Below are positions 1 to 8,402 of a stretch of 64,000 bases of DNA, one piece after another. The position numbers were made by a program, and so were the translations under genes. The stretch spans positions 2,456,692 through 2,520,691 of the forward strand of contig NZ_CP045997.1 of NCBI RefSeq assembly GCF_010233585.1. The letters are read 5' to 3'. The stretch comes from Spirosoma endbachense (GTDB lineage Bacteria > Bacteroidota > Bacteroidia > Cytophagales > Spirosomataceae). The stretch's first letter is position 1. Every line of letters starts with the position of its first letter. The notes beneath the pieces are model-generated. The model did no database searches. It worked only from the letters and a program-made list of their open reading frames with translations, and was not told the origin of the DNA.

Positions 1-1242
1 ACGCGCCCGACAGATGAAGCTATCGAAGGAAGCTCACGGGTAGCCTTGCCTCATCCCTACGTTGTGCCGGGTGGTCGATTCCGGGAGATTTTCTACTGGG
101 ATAGCTACTTCACCATGTTGGGCCTGCAGGAATCAGGAAGGGTCGACCTGATTCGGGATATGATTGATAATTTCGCTTACCTGATCGATACATTTGGCTT
201 TATACCCAATGGAAACCGAACCTATTTTTTAAGCAGGTCGCAGCCACCCTATTTCGCCCTGATGGTGCATTTACTGGCCGAAATTGACGGGAAAGAGGTT
301 CTGGTAAAATATCAACCGCAGTTGCAGCGGGAATATGATTTCTGGATGGCAGGCCAGTGGGAGTTTCCCGGTGATGATACCATCCATCAGCGGCTGGTTA
401 AAATGGGCGACTATACCTATCTAAACCGTTACTGGGATGATACGCCCACTCCGCGCCCTGAAGCATATCGGCAGGAAATTGAACTGACCGAAGAAGCCAA
501 TGAGCTAGGAGTCATTCCGGAAGCGCTCTATAATCACATCCGGGCAGCCTGCGAATCGGGTTGGGATTTCAGCAGCCGATGGTTCTCCGACCAGAAAACA
601 ATGGCCCTGATCCATACCGCCGACGTGATTCCGGTCGACCTGAATTGCCTGCTGTATTGGCTTGAAGTGATGCTGCACGATTCTGCCCTACAGATGGGCT
701 CCTGGAAACTAGCCTATGACGATTTTGACCCTCGGATTACCGACCGCAAGAAAGCCATCCTGAGCACATTCTGGAATGAAGAAACTGGCTTCTTCCATGA
801 TTATGACGCCGTTACCAGTCAACAAACAGCCGCCCTAACACTGGCCGGGGTTTTCCCGCTTTTCTTTAAACTCGCTACTCCTGAGCAGGCCAGCCGAGTT
901 CATGACCGACTCAAAGCCGATTTTCTGCAGGCAGGTGGCTGGGTAACAACGCTCAATCATACCGGTCAGCAATGGGATTGGCCCAATGGCTGGGCTCCCT
1001 TGCAATGGATCGTTTATCGCGGCTTACAAAATTATGGTTTTGTAGAGACCGCTCAGGAAGGACGCGATCGATGGCTGGCCCTGAACGATAAAGTATTTAA
1101 GGCAACGGGCAAGATGATGGAAAAATACAACGTGGTCGATGCCGCCATAACCACGGGCGGGGGCGAATACCCAAACCAGGATGGCTTTGGCTGGACCAAT
1201 GGCGTGTATCTAAGGCTTTCAAGAGACGTCAATACGATTTAA
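1..1242 (+). CDS. treA: Trehalase (GH37), 5' end cut by window edge
   Basis: Hydrolyses alpha,alpha-trehalose to two glucose molecules. The reading frame is open from base 1, so an internal TTG at 46 is not the start and the N-terminus, including any signal peptide, lies outside the window; about 413 residues are visible. Both trehalase signatures are present: PGGRFREIFYWDSYF at bases 67-111 and QWDWPNGWAP near base 970. SGWDFSSRW and a C-terminal GGGEYPNQDGFGWTNG block are also typical of GH37. It ends normally with TAA. Whether the enzyme is periplasmic (TreA) or cytoplasmic (TreF) cannot be told without the N-terminus. The next gene starts 97 bases downstream on the same strand and appears unrelated. 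Confidence 0.93.
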   Translation, partial: TRPTDEAIEGSSRVALPHPYVVPGGRFREIFYWDSYFTMLGLQESGRVDLIRDMIDNFAYLIDTFGFIPNGNRTYFLSRSQPPYFALMVHLLAEIDGKEVLVKYQPQLQREYDFWMAGQWEFPGDDTIHQRLVKMGDYTYLNRYWDDTPTPRPEAYRQEIELTEEANELGVIPEALYNHIRAACESGWDFSSRWFSDQKTMALIHTADVIPVDLNCLLYWLEVMLHDSALQMGSWKLAYDDFDPRITDRKKAILSTFWNEETGFFHDYDAVTSQQTAALTLAGVFPLFFKLATPEQASRVHDRLKADFLQAGGWVTTLNHTGQQWDWPNGWAPLQWIVYRGLQNYGFVETAQEGRDRWLALNDKVFKATGKMMEKYNVVDAAITTGGGEYPNQDGFGWTNGVYLRLSRDVNTI

Positions 1243-1339
1243 TTGATCGGTATATTCTAAAAGCGTAAACATGGCATTGAATTTGTAAGCATCAGCCTAC
1301 AGAAGGCATGTACCAAATTCATTTATAGCCCATTACGCC

Positions 1340-2092
1340 ATGAAAAAGCTCTGCTTGACCGTTTTAGCGGCTGGTATGACCACCGTTTCGTTTTGTCAAA
1401 AGACGTTTATCTTATCGCATCAGGATAAAAAAGGATTCTTTGCCATATCCGCCGGAGCAAGCCTGCCTATGGGCCAGTTCGGTAGTTGTTCGCCCGGTGA
1501 TAATCAGGCGAGTATGGCCGGACATGGTTTAGCTGTAAACATCTCGGCAGGTTACCGCTTTATTGGTCGTGTTGGCTTAATGATAAAAGGAGAACAGCAT
1601 CGGAATGCATTACAAACCGATGCGCTGCTAGCGACCGTTTACCGCAGCGAAAACGACGTGTGGACGGCTAAAGCCGATAATTGGTCCGTAACAACGGTGA
1701 TGGGTGGCCCTTATATCAACATTCCATTTGGGCGGTTTTCTGTCGATGCACGGGTACTAGCTGGGCGCGCCCGAGCTGTTCTACCCAGTACGTCGATTGT
1801 CGGTAACTTTGGGAACGTTGATATGTCGGTGCAAACCACAGGTTCTGAAAGCATGGCAACTGCCTTTGGTGGTGGCTTAAGCCTCAATTACAGATTAGGC
1901 CGGAGTTTCTCGCTGAAACTCAATGGTGATTATACGCAGGCCCTCTTTACATTTGATAACCTGATCTCGAAGGCCAGGAGCACCAATGGTCAGTCAGAAA
2001 GTTCGCATTATAGCACCGATCGTACTGTTGGTGTAGTTAGTGCCTCGGCTGGCGTAGTGCTGTTATTTGGCAACAGTCATCGTCCGTTCTGA
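1340..2092 (+). CDS. Putative outer-membrane beta-barrel protein
   Basis: A 250-residue protein with a clear Sec signal peptide (MKKLCLTVLAAGMTTVSFCQ). The mature part has alternating hydrophobic and polar stretches, many Gly/Ser/Thr turns, and a final strand ending in a hydrophobic VVLLFG segment, all typical of small outer-membrane beta-barrels in Bacteroidota. No enzymatic motif was seen. The function is unknown, and I cannot place it in a named family beyond a general outer-membrane beta-barrel. A short inverted repeat (ACCGTT / AACGGT, 13-nt spacer) just after the stop could help end transcription. It stands apart from both neighbours by about 95 bases. Confidence 0.6.
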   Translation: MKKLCLTVLAAGMTTVSFCQKTFILSHQDKKGFFAISAGASLPMGQFGSCSPGDNQASMAGHGLAVNISAGYRFIGRVGLMIKGEQHRNALQTDALLATVYRSENDVWTAKADNWSVTTVMGGPYINIPFGRFSVDARVLAGRARAVLPSTSIVGNFGNVDMSVQTTGSESMATAFGGGLSLNYRLGRSFSLKLNGDYTQALFTFDNLISKARSTNGQSESSHYSTDRTVGVVSASAGVVLLFGNSHRPF

Positions 2093-2185
2093 CGACCGTT
2101 AGTTGAGACCCACAACGGTTTATCCGTATCTTCTTGCAACCCAGTGAGTGGTGCGGTAGTTTAGCAGCCATAAACGTCTTATGCT

Positions 2186-2806
2186 ATGACACCGCTCCGC
2201 AAACATGCCGTTCTTCGGCGCGTTAAAGATATTACCCTTAGTGCCACGCTTAGTCTGGCTTTGCTCAACGGTGCGGCTTTATTGCAAAGCTGCGGCAATA
2301 ACCGGTCCGACGAGGATGAAACCGAACAAACCGAAACCAGCTTCCGGCGTGGTGTTCGAACATACATTACAGAAACAGCTCCCGGCAATTTTAAAATCAC
2401 CGACGAAGTTCAGGCCGAGCCCGGTCAGGCCGGAGCCGTTGTGAGCTATTTTGATGGTCACCGCGACACGCTGAGTGTCGAAGCGGCCAAAAAACTGGTC
2501 GAAACTGATCAATCGACTCGCACGTATCTGCACAATCCAGGGTCTTATGGGGCCTATCACCACAATGGATTAGCCAACGCTTTACTCTGGGGTAGCCTTG
2601 GCTACATGCTTGGTCGTTCTACAGCTCCGCAGTACCGGGCCGATGAACGTCGATATGGGTCAGGTATTTATGCAAATCCTGGCACATACGACCGGTCGCA
2701 GCAACTTCGGGAGAACGTCCGCACTTCCCGCGTTGTACGTACCACACGCCCATCGGGTGGACGCAGTGGCTTTTTCGGTGGTCGGAGCCGGAGTTCTTCG
2801 TCCTAA
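2186..2806 (+). CDS. Putative lipoprotein of unknown function
   Basis: A 206-residue protein whose basic N-terminus and hydrophobic stretch run into LLQSC, a plausible lipobox with Cys at about residue 36, so the mature protein would be membrane anchored. An acidic Glu/Asp/Thr-rich linker follows. A short glycine-rich hydrophobic segment (LLWGSLGYMLGRS) lies near residue 138, and the C-terminal tail is rich in Arg, Gly and Ser (GGRSGFFGGRSRSSSS). I recognise no domain. The tail resembles low-complexity ends of other Bacteroidota envelope proteins, but that is only a resemblance. It is probably a single-gene unit between the beta-barrel and acyltransferase genes. Confidence 0.6.
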   Translation: MTPLRKHAVLRRVKDITLSATLSLALLNGAALLQSCGNNRSDEDETEQTETSFRRGVRTYITETAPGNFKITDEVQAEPGQAGAVVSYFDGHRDTLSVEAAKKLVETDQSTRTYLHNPGSYGAYHHNGLANALLWGSLGYMLGRSTAPQYRADERRYGSGIYANPGTYDRSQQLRENVRTSRVVRTTRPSGGRSGFFGGRSRSSSS

Positions 2807-2928
2807 TCGAGTTGTATTTCTGAACCAGTTACTCAATTCTACCCAACAGGTGGGCTTTTCTTCACAGTATGATTGATGGAGCAAGGCTACTTTTTGCTTA
2901 TTTTTACGGCTGAACCGAATTAGTCACT

Positions 2929-4119
2929 ATGTCGGCTACCAATCCTTCCGCCGTCTATTTCCCCGGATTTAACGGAGTTCGTTTTCTTGCAGCCTCATCG
3001 GTGGTGTTTCACCACATCGAGCAGTTTAAAACGATCTTCGGCTATACCGATACATTTACCAATACCAACGAGCACCCGGTTGTTTATCAGGCGGGTCGAT
3101 TGGGCGTTGCTTTATTCTTCGTGTTGAGTGGGTTTCTGATCACCTATCTGCTTTTGGCGGAGAAGCAGTCGTCGGGCCGCATTCATATCGGCAATTTCTA
3201 CGTCCGACGCATTTTGCGGATATGGCCGCTCTACTTCTGGATAATCGGGCTAAGTTTTTTTGTATTTCCGCATATTCCGGCCTTTCATATTCCCGGCGTA
3301 TCCGACTATGCCTACGATCATTTCTGGCCAAAGCTGGCCTTTTTCGGGATCGTCATGCCCAATATTGCCCTGACACTCTATCACGAAATGCCTTTGTGTT
3401 CGCACACGTGGTCAATTGGTGTCGAGGAACAATTTTACCTTATCTGGCCGTGGTTGATTGGCAGTCTTCACCCGCGCCGAACGCTACTGATTCTGGCCAG
3501 TATTGCGCTGGTTTTGGCTGGTTCCTTCTTCTGGCTGCGCTACGGCCCCGGCTCAACGGCTCCGGAAGCGGGTACAACGATGCTTATGGTATCCGATTTT
3601 CTGGCTCACTTCCGCATCGGTACAATGGCCATTGGTGGCATTGGGGCTTATCTGGTTTTCAAAAAGCATCCTATTCTCAACGTCCTTTATAGCAAACCTG
3701 TCCAATGGGTGGTTTATGCCGTATTGGCAACGATGCTCGCAATGGGCGTTCGGATTCCGGGGCTGAATTATGAAGGTTACGCGCTGTTCTTCGCTTTTTT
3801 ACTGATGAACCTGGCGGCTAATCCGAACTCCGTGATCAATCTGGAAAACCCGTTGTGCAATTTCATGGGCAAGATTTCGTACGGATTATACATGTACCAC
3901 CCCATTGCGATTGTTCTGTGCCTGTATATTATTCGCCAGTTTCTGCCGTATAGCCTTGGCTTTTCGATTATTCTCTACATAACCAGTTATGCTCTAACAA
4001 CACTGTTGGCCTGGCTCTCGTATGAATACTTCGAAAAGCAGTTCCTGAAACTGAAAGACCGTTTTGCTCCCGGCGATATGCCGGTTAAGCGTGAGCAGTT
4101 GGCGGTTGGCAGTAGATAG
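2929..4119 (+). CDS. Acyltransferase 3 family membrane protein (OafA/YrhL-like)
   Basis: A 396-residue polytopic membrane protein of the acyltransferase-3 family (PF01757), which transfers acetyl or other acyl groups to sugars of surface glycans or to lipids. The start FNGVRFLAASSVVFHH carries the conserved N-terminal His, RRILRIWPLYF (residues about 92-102) is the family Arg block, and SHTWSIGVEEQFYLIWP (about 158-174) is the second signature. About ten transmembrane helices can be read, ending in a short basic tail. It has no C-terminal SGNH domain. The substrate is unknown; the large glycan locus 10 kb away is a possible but unproven partner. Confidence 0.88.
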   Translation: MSATNPSAVYFPGFNGVRFLAASSVVFHHIEQFKTIFGYTDTFTNTNEHPVVYQAGRLGVALFFVLSGFLITYLLLAEKQSSGRIHIGNFYVRRILRIWPLYFWIIGLSFFVFPHIPAFHIPGVSDYAYDHFWPKLAFFGIVMPNIALTLYHEMPLCSHTWSIGVEEQFYLIWPWLIGSLHPRRTLLILASIALVLAGSFFWLRYGPGSTAPEAGTTMLMVSDFLAHFRIGTMAIGGIGAYLVFKKHPILNVLYSKPVQWVVYAVLATMLAMGVRIPGLNYEGYALFFAFLLMNLAANPNSVINLENPLCNFMGKISYGLYMYHPIAIVLCLYIIRQFLPYSLGFSIILYITSYALTTLLAWLSYEYFEKQFLKLKDRFAPGDMPVKREQLAVGSR

Positions 4120-4121
4120 CC

Positions 4122-4262
4122 ATGCCTATCTTTCAGGTAACAAAATCCTTTCCTAAAGCAGAGCGTTATTCGTTAATAGACCAGCTCATACGAAGCTCGA
4201 AAGCTGTCTCTGTCTGTTTAGCATTAGGTAAATGTTATCGAAAACGGCAATACCTAGTTTAA
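4122..4262 (+). pseudogene. Remnant of a four-helix-bundle protein (S23/IVP-like)
   Basis: A 46-codon open stretch, starting 2 bases after the acyltransferase stop, reads VTKSFPKAERYSLIDQLIR then SSKAVSVCLALGKCYRKRQY. This matches the central helix region of small four-helix-bundle proteins of the 23S rRNA intervening-sequence type, normally about 120 residues with a FPKEERYSLTDQIRRSSRSV core. The preceding helix and the C-terminal half are missing, the usual ANIAE is altered to CLALG, and the frame runs into a stop exactly at the palindrome at 4261-4293. Non-functional relic; the family assignment is from motif recall. Confidence 0.55.
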
Positions 4263-4293
4263 ACCTATAAGGCTTCAAAAACCTTATAGGTTT
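4261..4293. repeat. 12-bp-arm palindrome, partly repeated at 14061
   Basis: Perfect arms AAACCTATAAGG (4261-4272) and CCTTATAGGTTT (4282-4293) with a 9-base spacer. It lies between the convergent acyltransferase and amidase genes, so it may serve as a transcription stop in either direction, although no strong T-run follows. The right half TTCAAAAACCTTATAGGTTT recurs with one mismatch at 14061-14080, which suggests a dispersed palindromic repeat. Confidence 0.6.
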
Positions 4294-4367
4294 GTAATCA
4301 CTGGCATGCAGCTAAATAAAAGAGAATGAGCACACTATTATTTCAGATGCCAACTGAAGACGGCCTA

Positions 4368-5897
4368 TTACTTTCCCGGTCGTTTCATAAACCACGGCCG
4401 GGTTTGCTCCAATTGACCGGCTAATCGAAATAAAGTAGCTTCGTCACCAAGTTTGGCGGCAAACATGACCCCGATTGGCAACCCATCGGGCGACCAGTGC
4501 AGTGGTACTGACATCGACGGCTGGCCTGTCATGTTTGTTATAACCGTGAACGAAATGTAGCCTAACGATCGCTCGGCCAGTTCCTCAACCATTTTGCTGC
4601 CCTTCAGGTATTTCAATGCACCCAGCGAATCGGCCAGCTTGAGTACCCGTTGCTCTGATGCGGTATTCTGAAAGGTACCGATCGCAATGGGCGGTCGCGG
4701 CAAAGTCGGTGTCAGGAATAGATCATAGGTTTCGTGTAATTGCCCCATACTGCGATTGAGGGTATTCCAGCGTCGTTTCTGGTAAGCAGCATCGGCTGCC
4801 GAGAACCCTTCCGCCAGCCGATGCTGCGCCCACGTATTCAACTCAACATCATCGCGTCGAACCGGGCGGCCAAGGTAGTTTCCTAACTCGCGCAGCGTAG
4901 CAGCGGTTTCGCTCAGTATGTTCGCAAAAAATGCCTCCGTTATAATTGTTTTTTCGTAGGGCAAAGGCACTTCTTCAACTGTATGGCCCAGGCTTTCCAA
5001 TAATCGGGCTGCTTCCTGAACGGCTTTTACACATTCGGGGTCAACTGGCTGCGACGCAATCAGGGTTTGCGTCGAGAAGGCAATTCTAAGCGGCCCCGGT
5101 TCGCGCCCTACTTCTTCCAGGAAAGGCCGCTCGGGTGGAGCAATGCCATACGGATCGCCAGAAAATGGTCGATACGCAGGTCCGCCAGCCACAACGTCCA
5201 GTAATCCGGCACTATCCCGAACGCTGCGCGTTACTGAATGCCCAATTACTGCACCATTCCATAGTTCTCCAAAGCGCGGCCCCAGTGTGACACGCCCCCG
5301 CGAAGGTTTCAGGCCGAACAAACCACAACATGAAGCTGGAATCCGAATTGACCCGCCCCCATCGGAAGCCGTAGCCGCCGGTACAATGCCAGCGGCTACG
5401 GCCACTGCCGAACCACCACTCGACCCCCCCGGCGAGTGCGTTGGTTTCCACGGATTTCGGGCCGGGCCATACAGTTTCGATTCGGTGTAGGGTGTCAGGC
5501 CAAATTCGGGTGTATTGGTTTTACCGAACAAGACTAAACCAGCTTCTTTTAGCCGCCGGACAACTTCACTATCAATTGTAGACACAAAATTCTGGTAGCC
5601 TCTGGACCCCAGCTTCATAGGCGTTCCGGCCCAATCGAACTCCAGATCTTTCAGCAAAAATGGAACTCCCCGAAATGGTCCCGATTCAGGCAACTGCGCT
5701 GCCATTTCGCGCCCTTTCTCGTATAAAGGAGTGACAATAGCGTTAAGTTGCGGATTAACCTCTTCGGCACGCGCAATAGCCGTTTCGAGCAGTTCAGCGG
5801 GCGTCACTTCGCCAGACCGGACGAGTTCGGCAAGGGCAGTTGCATCGTATTTAACGTACTCGTCAAACGCAAGAACAGGAGTTGATGAGGTTTGCAT
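4368..5897 (-). CDS. Amidase (amidase signature family)
   Basis: A 509-residue enzyme of the amidase-signature family, which hydrolyses amide bonds with a Ser-cisSer-Lys triad. FLLKDLEFDWAGTPMKLGSRG carries the catalytic Lys, and the Gly/Ser-rich signature GGSSGGSAVAVAAG followed by SDGGGSIRIPASCCGLFGLK carries both serines. I chose the ATG at 5897 (MQTSSTPVLAFDEYV) over the longer frame from 5960: the extra 21 residues would overlap the upstream M61 gene and look non-native. It is a free-standing amidase, not GatA: no gatB or gatC lies nearby. Substrate unknown. The upstream M61 peptidase gene is 46 bases away on the same strand, so the two are probably co-transcribed. Confidence 0.9.
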   Translation of the reverse strand: MQTSSTPVLAFDEYVKYDATALAELVRSGEVTPAELLETAIARAEEVNPQLNAIVTPLYEKGREMAAQLPESGPFRGVPFLLKDLEFDWAGTPMKLGSRGYQNFVSTIDSEVVRRLKEAGLVLFGKTNTPEFGLTPYTESKLYGPARNPWKPTHSPGGSSGGSAVAVAAGIVPAATASDGGGSIRIPASCCGLFGLKPSRGRVTLGPRFGELWNGAVIGHSVTRSVRDSAGLLDVVAGGPAYRPFSGDPYGIAPPERPFLEEVGREPGPLRIAFSTQTLIASQPVDPECVKAVQEAARLLESLGHTVEEVPLPYEKTIITEAFFANILSETAATLRELGNYLGRPVRRDDVELNTWAQHRLAEGFSAADAAYQKRRWNTLNRSMGQLHETYDLFLTPTLPRPPIAIGTFQNTASEQRVLKLADSLGALKYLKGSKMVEELAERSLGYISFTVITNMTGQPSMSVPLHWSPDGLPIGVMFAAKLGDEATLFRLAGQLEQTRPWFMKRPGK

Positions 5898-5943
5898 GTC
5901 AGGTTCAGGAAACAAGTAGGTGGTTTTGCTCTTTGACAATGGG

Positions 5944-7506
5944 CTACTTAGCCACAACATTTTTACCTAACTTTTCTTTGGGAATCAGTCCCTCATGCGG
6001 CAGTTCAGTAAGCAATCCGCCACACCAGCGCGCCCGTTGCTGGCCAGCCGCCCAATCATCCAGTTCCAAAAGACGGATACCGCCAACTGAATCAGGGCCA
6101 GGTTCTTCATAGGTTATGGCTAGCCCAACCCAGTGCAGATATTCATTGAGTTTCGATTCGAGTGGCTGGTTTCCAAAAATACATAAGTCGTAATACCAGT
6201 CCAGCGATTCGCCCGCTACCGACTCGGTAACAGCGCGGTAGTCATCCAGTGTATAGCCGATAAATGGTTTTCCAAAACGTTGCCACATGATTCGCATCAC
6301 ATCATCCAGCGAACGAGCGTGGTCGGTCACTTTCCGAATGTGTAAATCCAGGATTAAGGCCGAAATAGCTCCTTTATGATACACCGAGACCTTGCGGTCA
6401 GGCACCCCTTTATCGTAACCGTCCAGCCACAGATCCCACGATGACTCGACCAGCGACTGAAAGGCCCGGCCATTGTTTTCAAAGTGTCGTTTGAACAACA
6501 CCTGTAGCTCTTTTAAGTACGCTTCATCATCAAAAACTCCGGACTGGCGCAGCATTAAATCACCATAGTAGGTAGTCACACCTTCAGCCACAAAGCAGGT
6601 CTGAAAGTAATTTTCCTTCGTGAAATCATACGGGAACAGTTCAATCGGGCGAATCCGAATGATATTCCAGGCATGAAACAATTCGTGCGACGACACGCCC
6701 AGCAGGTCCTGATACAATCCTTCGCCTTCGTCGTTAGGGCCGAGCACGAGCACGGTCGAGTTCCGATGTTCGACGCCGTGATAGTACGGTGTCGGTAAAA
6801 CAAGCGTCAGAAAATGGTAATCACGTTCGGGGAATTCACCATAAAGCGCTAGCTGCTTCTCCGAAAAACGGCTAAAATCAGCCACGATCCGATCGGCATT
6901 GAACGTTGGATCGCCATCTGTTCGACGACCACCCTGAATCCAGACATGAAACGAAATGCCTTTCACCTGGTATTGCACATGCTGTATGACGGGTGCAGCG
7001 ATCAGCGGGCAATCGACCAGTTCGTAGAAATCAGACGCCTGTAATGTTTTTGCATTTACCTGTTCTAATCCACAAGCCACCATCCAGCCGTCTGGAATAG
7101 CTAGTTCGAGTGTACACGGCTCGTTGATCCAGCCTTCGGCATACAGACAAAGATTTACCGGATTAACATAGAGCAGTGTATCGCTGATAAAACTACTACC
7201 AGCATTTAGCAGATTAGGCGTTGGCAGTAGCGAATAATAATTATACCGGGCTATCAGTTCGGTAGCTCCCCTGGTTTCAACAAGCCATCGATCCTTCGTG
7301 ATTTTCCGAAATGGCAACGGTTGTCCGTTTTGATCGACAATCTCGAAACGCTGAATATTTTTGGCAAAATGCTGCAATTCATATCGTCCGGGTCGCCAGG
7401 CAGGCAGTTGCAACTCAATTTCCGACTGATTTTGACTGTGCGTCAGATGGGCTTCAACGGCGATGTAATGGGGTATAACAGGATCAGCAGACAGGCGATA
7501 ATGCAT
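5944..7506 (-). CDS. M61 family metallopeptidase (glycyl aminopeptidase-like)
   Basis: A 520-residue protein of the M61 family. Its N-terminal half is the beta-rich M61 domain, with LQLPAWRPGRYELQHFAKNI near residue 35. The catalytic half carries the zinc motif HELFHAWN near residue 274, followed by FVAEGVTTYYGDL, which supplies the third zinc ligand Glu. Many M61 members are 570-620 residues long with a C-terminal PDZ domain; here no PDZ domain is seen. No signal peptide is evident from this ATG start, so a cytoplasmic location is likely. It is the first gene of a probable two-gene unit with the amidase and diverges from rpmH. Confidence 0.88.
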   Translation of the reverse strand: MHYRLSADPVIPHYIAVEAHLTHSQNQSEIELQLPAWRPGRYELQHFAKNIQRFEIVDQNGQPLPFRKITKDRWLVETRGATELIARYNYYSLLPTPNLLNAGSSFISDTLLYVNPVNLCLYAEGWINEPCTLELAIPDGWMVACGLEQVNAKTLQASDFYELVDCPLIAAPVIQHVQYQVKGISFHVWIQGGRRTDGDPTFNADRIVADFSRFSEKQLALYGEFPERDYHFLTLVLPTPYYHGVEHRNSTVLVLGPNDEGEGLYQDLLGVSSHELFHAWNIIRIRPIELFPYDFTKENYFQTCFVAEGVTTYYGDLMLRQSGVFDDEAYLKELQVLFKRHFENNGRAFQSLVESSWDLWLDGYDKGVPDRKVSVYHKGAISALILDLHIRKVTDHARSLDDVMRIMWQRFGKPFIGYTLDDYRAVTESVAGESLDWYYDLCIFGNQPLESKLNEYLHWVGLAITYEEPGPDSVGGIRLLELDDWAAGQQRARWCGGLLTELPHEGLIPKEKLGKNVVAK

Positions 7507-7675
7507 TGGCGAGTGTGTAGTTGGTCGTTTAGGTCAGTCGTAAATGGCGGCCTGGATAAGTATGATAAATGGCAATTGTACCTTATCCTGATAACCAATT
7601 TACCACAATTACCCAATTAACCACTTCCCTAATCAGTAACTCGCTTAAAGTTAAAACGTTTTTCAAAAAACAGGC

Positions 7676-7706
7676 TTGGTAAACTGCCTCTATTCTCCTA
7701 TCTTTG
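7676..7706 (+). promoter_or_regulatory. Probable rpmH-rnpA promoter
   Basis: A TTG at 7676-7678 is followed after 20 bases by TATCTTTG at 7699-7706. This fits the Bacteroidota housekeeping promoter (TTG, 19-21 bases, TAnnTTTG) exactly. It would give a leader of roughly 35-40 bases before the rpmH ATG at 7748. An imperfectly spaced inverted repeat GGATAAG / CTTATCC (7554-7560, 7582-7588) lies further upstream in the divergent region. Confidence 0.7.
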
Positions 7707-7747
7707 CGGACTCATTTGGAAAACAAGGGTTTTAGGGAAGATATATC

Positions 7748-7915
7748 ATGAAAAGAACGTACCAACCATCGAACCGGAAGCGGAAAAACAAGCATGGCTT
7801 CCGCGAGCGGATGTCAACCGCCAATGGCCGTAAGGTGTTGGCCGCCCGCCGGGCAAAAGGTCGTCACAAACTAACCGTTTCTGACGAGAAAAAAGGCGAA
7901 CGCTTTAAAATTTAA
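7748..7915 (+). CDS. rpmH: 50S ribosomal protein L34
   Basis: A 55-residue highly basic protein beginning [18 protein letters not shown], followed by [19 protein letters not shown]: the L34 signature in full. The C-terminal extension ([15 protein letters not shown]) is a few residues longer than the roughly 46-residue enterobacterial protein, as is usual in Bacteroidota. It is a structural component of the large ribosomal subunit. It lies 64 bases before rnpA, the near-universal rpmH-rnpA pairing, downstream of a good promoter. Confidence 0.97.
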   Translation: MKRTYQPSNRKRKNKHGFRERMSTANGRKVLAARRAKGRHKLTVSDEKKGERFKI

Positions 7916-7979
7916 TAGTCTTCAATCTACAGCCAGCTGATGCATAAATGGCTGTAGACTGAAAACTACAAACTGAACT

Positions 7980-8375
7980 ATGCAGCAAACCTTTACCAAA
8001 TCGGAGCGGCTTTGCAGCAAAAAAGTTCTGGGTGAGTTATTTAAAAAGGGTAGTACGACCGGGTCAAGTCAGACTGTACGGACGTTCTACCTTTTTCCGT
8101 TTCGGGTTCTTTATCTGCCCCAACCCGAAGCCCCGTTAATCGATGAGCCCGCCTTGCCAGCCATCGTCATCACGGTTCCCAAACGAACCTTTAAACGCGC
8201 CGTTGACCGCAACCTCATCCGTCGGCGCGTTCGCGAGGCTTACCGGCTAAACAAGCATCTTTTTAAGGCCGATCAACCTTCACCTGCTTCCATTGCTTTT
8301 TTGTATACGGCTAAGCAGATAATTTCGTTTGAAGAAATAGAAAAAGGCATGAAATTGGCTTTTAAGAAAATGTAA
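7980..8375 (+). CDS. rnpA: Ribonuclease P protein component
   Basis: A 131-residue basic protein that binds the RNase P RNA and assists 5' maturation of tRNA precursors. The start QQTFTKSERLCSKKVLGELF and the RNPA signature block KRAVDRNLIRRRVREAYRLNK (about residues 73-93) are diagnostic. A proline-rich insert around residues 35-60 (FPFRVLYLPQPEAPLIDEPA) is typical of Bacteroidota versions. It follows rpmH directly. A membrane protein gene starts 27 bases after the stop and may share the transcript. Confidence 0.96.
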   Translation: MQQTFTKSERLCSKKVLGELFKKGSTTGSSQTVRTFYLFPFRVLYLPQPEAPLIDEPALPAIVITVPKRTFKRAVDRNLIRRRVREAYRLNKHLFKADQPSPASIAFLYTAKQIISFEEIEKGMKLAFKKM

Positions 8376-8402
8376 CCCGAACGGTTCGCCTGGCAGCCAC
8401 CC

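Noticed and set aside
3222..3692. 156-codon plus-strand frame inside the acyltransferase gene
   Set aside because: It is a shadow of the acyltransferase, whose motifs are fully present in the other frame.
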